A DNA stretch of 6,014 bases from CAYPQL01 sp964412905 (GTDB lineage: Bacteria; Patescibacteriota; Minisyncoccia; JAHIHE01; JAGLIN01). Each line of letters starts with the position of its first letter. Position 1 is the stretch's first letter. Where the stretch lies: assembly GCA_964412905.1 (NCBI GenBank), contig CAYPQL010000060.1, positions 1 to 6,014 on the forward strand. The letters are read 5' to 3'. The position numbers and the translations under genes are program-made. Below are positions 5,490-6,014 of the stretch, piece after piece. Under the pieces are notes generated by a model. The model was given only the letters and a program-made list of their open reading frames with translations, was not told where the DNA came from and did not search any database.

Positions 5490-5849
5490 TTAAACAAAAA
5501 TTTTGTCCAGCATAATGACGGCCGCGTAGGAAAGTCCGATGACAAGAATTCCGAGGATGGCGTATTTCACGACTTTTCGCGCCTTTTCGGTTTTTTGCGC
5601 GTCTCCCGAAGATGCCACATAATTAACTCCGCCCCAAATCAAATAAGTTACCGAAAGCATAAGCCCGATTCCCAAAATCCACCCTGTCAAATCGTCTAAA
5701 ATATTGGGAATTGGTTTTGTCGGAACTCCCGGTATTTTTGACAAAGTTATGATAGCAGAACTTTCTTTGACATTTATAAAGAAAAAGATAAGTCCTGTAA
5801 TTATATAACTTGAAAGCTTTTTGATTCTATTTGATTTAATTATTTTCAT
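5490..5849 (-). CDS. VirB2/TrbC-like pilin, paralogue 4 (most divergent)
   Basis: This 119-residue protein is first in transcription order. It has a basic N-terminus (K-rich to residue 11), a hydrophobic signal segment 14-26 and a probable cleavage after S30-S31-A32. The mature part is longer than in the others, with prolines in SKIPGVPTKPIPNI. Helix 1 (about 54-77) contains LTGWILGIG and IWGGVNY. The loop SSGDAQKTEKARK (80-92) and helix 2 (about 93-116) follow. It keeps the invariant T, W, GG, Y, G, K, Y and AV positions of the family, and 31 of 58 core positions match pilin 3 by hand alignment. The signal peptide cleavage context is the weakest of the four. No ribosome-binding site and no clear promoter is visible. 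Upstream begins an inverted REPIN-like element. It may be transcribed from further right, outside the window. Confidence 0.84.
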   Translation of the reverse strand: MKIIKSNRIKKLSSYIITGLIFFFINVKESSAIITLSKIPGVPTKPIPNILDDLTGWILGIGLMLSVTYLIWGGVNYVASSGDAQKTEKARKVVKYAILGILVIGLSYAAVIMLDKIFV

Positions 5850-5876
5850 TTTTATATATGAATTACAAAATACCTA

Positions 5877-6014
5877 TTGTCATCCTGAATTTATTTCAGG
5901 ATCTTTTATCTGCCACATCTATACTCGTGAAATAAACAATAATAAAACCTATCACAAGATAGATTCTGAAATCATGCCTCTGGCAGATCAGCCACAGGCT
6001 GACAAGTTCAGAAT
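5877..6014. repeat. REPIN-like palindromic element, copy B, inverted and with a loop insertion (cut by window end)
   Basis: The left unit 5877-5904 forms ATCCTGAA/TTCAGGAT with loop TTTAT. The right unit starts at 5961 and forms ATTCTGAA/TTCAGAAT (ending at 6014), but its loop is 36 nt instead of 5. The spacer is homologous to copy A read in reverse: TTGTTTATT lies 21 nt from the CTTGT-loop unit in both copies. Removing bases 5972-6002 restores a normal unit. The window ends before the expected outer GACAAA. Confidence 0.85.
5972..6002. mobile_element. 31-nt palindromic insertion inside the REPIN-like hairpin loop
   Basis: Relative to copy A, 31 extra bases sit within the loop. They are palindromic: TCA pairs with TGA at the ends, and GCCTCTGGC (5976-5984) pairs with GCCACAGGC (5991-5999) except at the centre, around AGATCA. 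T5975 is a bulge. This looks like one small palindromic element inserted into another, though slippage or deletion in copy A would also explain the difference. Confidence 0.5.

Noticed and set aside
5475..5699. Plus-strand open frame antisense to pilin 4
   Set aside because: A mirror of the pilin core; a similar shadow appears opposite the other paralogues because their sequences are related.
4471..6014. Palindromic units as a CRISPR array
   Set aside because: There are only two pairs in opposite orientation, no regular spacers, and no cas genes.

Overview
The window looks like a piece of an AT-rich bacterial genome with the standard genetic code: TGA ends the antitoxin gene, and TAA or TAG ends the others. 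My best guess at the source is a Patescibacteria/CPR (Parcubacteria-like) organism. The reasons are the tandem array of short VirB2-like pilins typical of that group, the scarcity of Shine-Dalgarno sequences, two genes whose promoters sit almost on the start codon, and dispersed palindromic repeats. This is an inference; no rRNA or other phylogenetic marker is present.

Left part (1-2913, + strand): the end of a surface-polysaccharide cluster. It holds the C-terminal domain of a GT4 glycosyltransferase cut by the window edge, a complete GT2 glycosyltransferase and a Wzx-type flippase, packed as one operon. The two transferases would add sugars to a lipid-linked oligosaccharide, and the flippase would move it across the membrane. 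A 14-codon frame lies between GT2 and the flippase and overlaps the flippase start by ATGA.

Middle (2914-4029): a minus-strand HEPN/MNT toxin-antitoxin pair (mntA then hepT, 4-nt overlap) with a well-formed promoter that predicts a leaderless mRNA. A 44-bp palindrome lies upstream. The pair is bracketed by two hairpin terminators sharing an identical 32-nt core.

Right part (4030-6014, minus strand): four consecutive paralogous pilins of 116-121 residues. Each has a signal peptide, a short extracytoplasmic segment, and two membrane helices joined by a charged loop, as in VirB2/TrbC subunits of type IV secretion systems. Each gene is separated from the next by 80-200 bp of non-coding DNA holding palindromes. 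Two copies of a REPIN-like element lie in opposite orientation around pilins 2-4. Their hairpin stems differ by paired, compensatory substitutions, and one copy carries a 31-nt palindromic insertion in a hairpin loop. Only pilin 1 has a strong Shine-Dalgarno sequence. No stretch longer than about 200 bases lacks a gene, and I see no tRNA, rRNA or CRISPR array.
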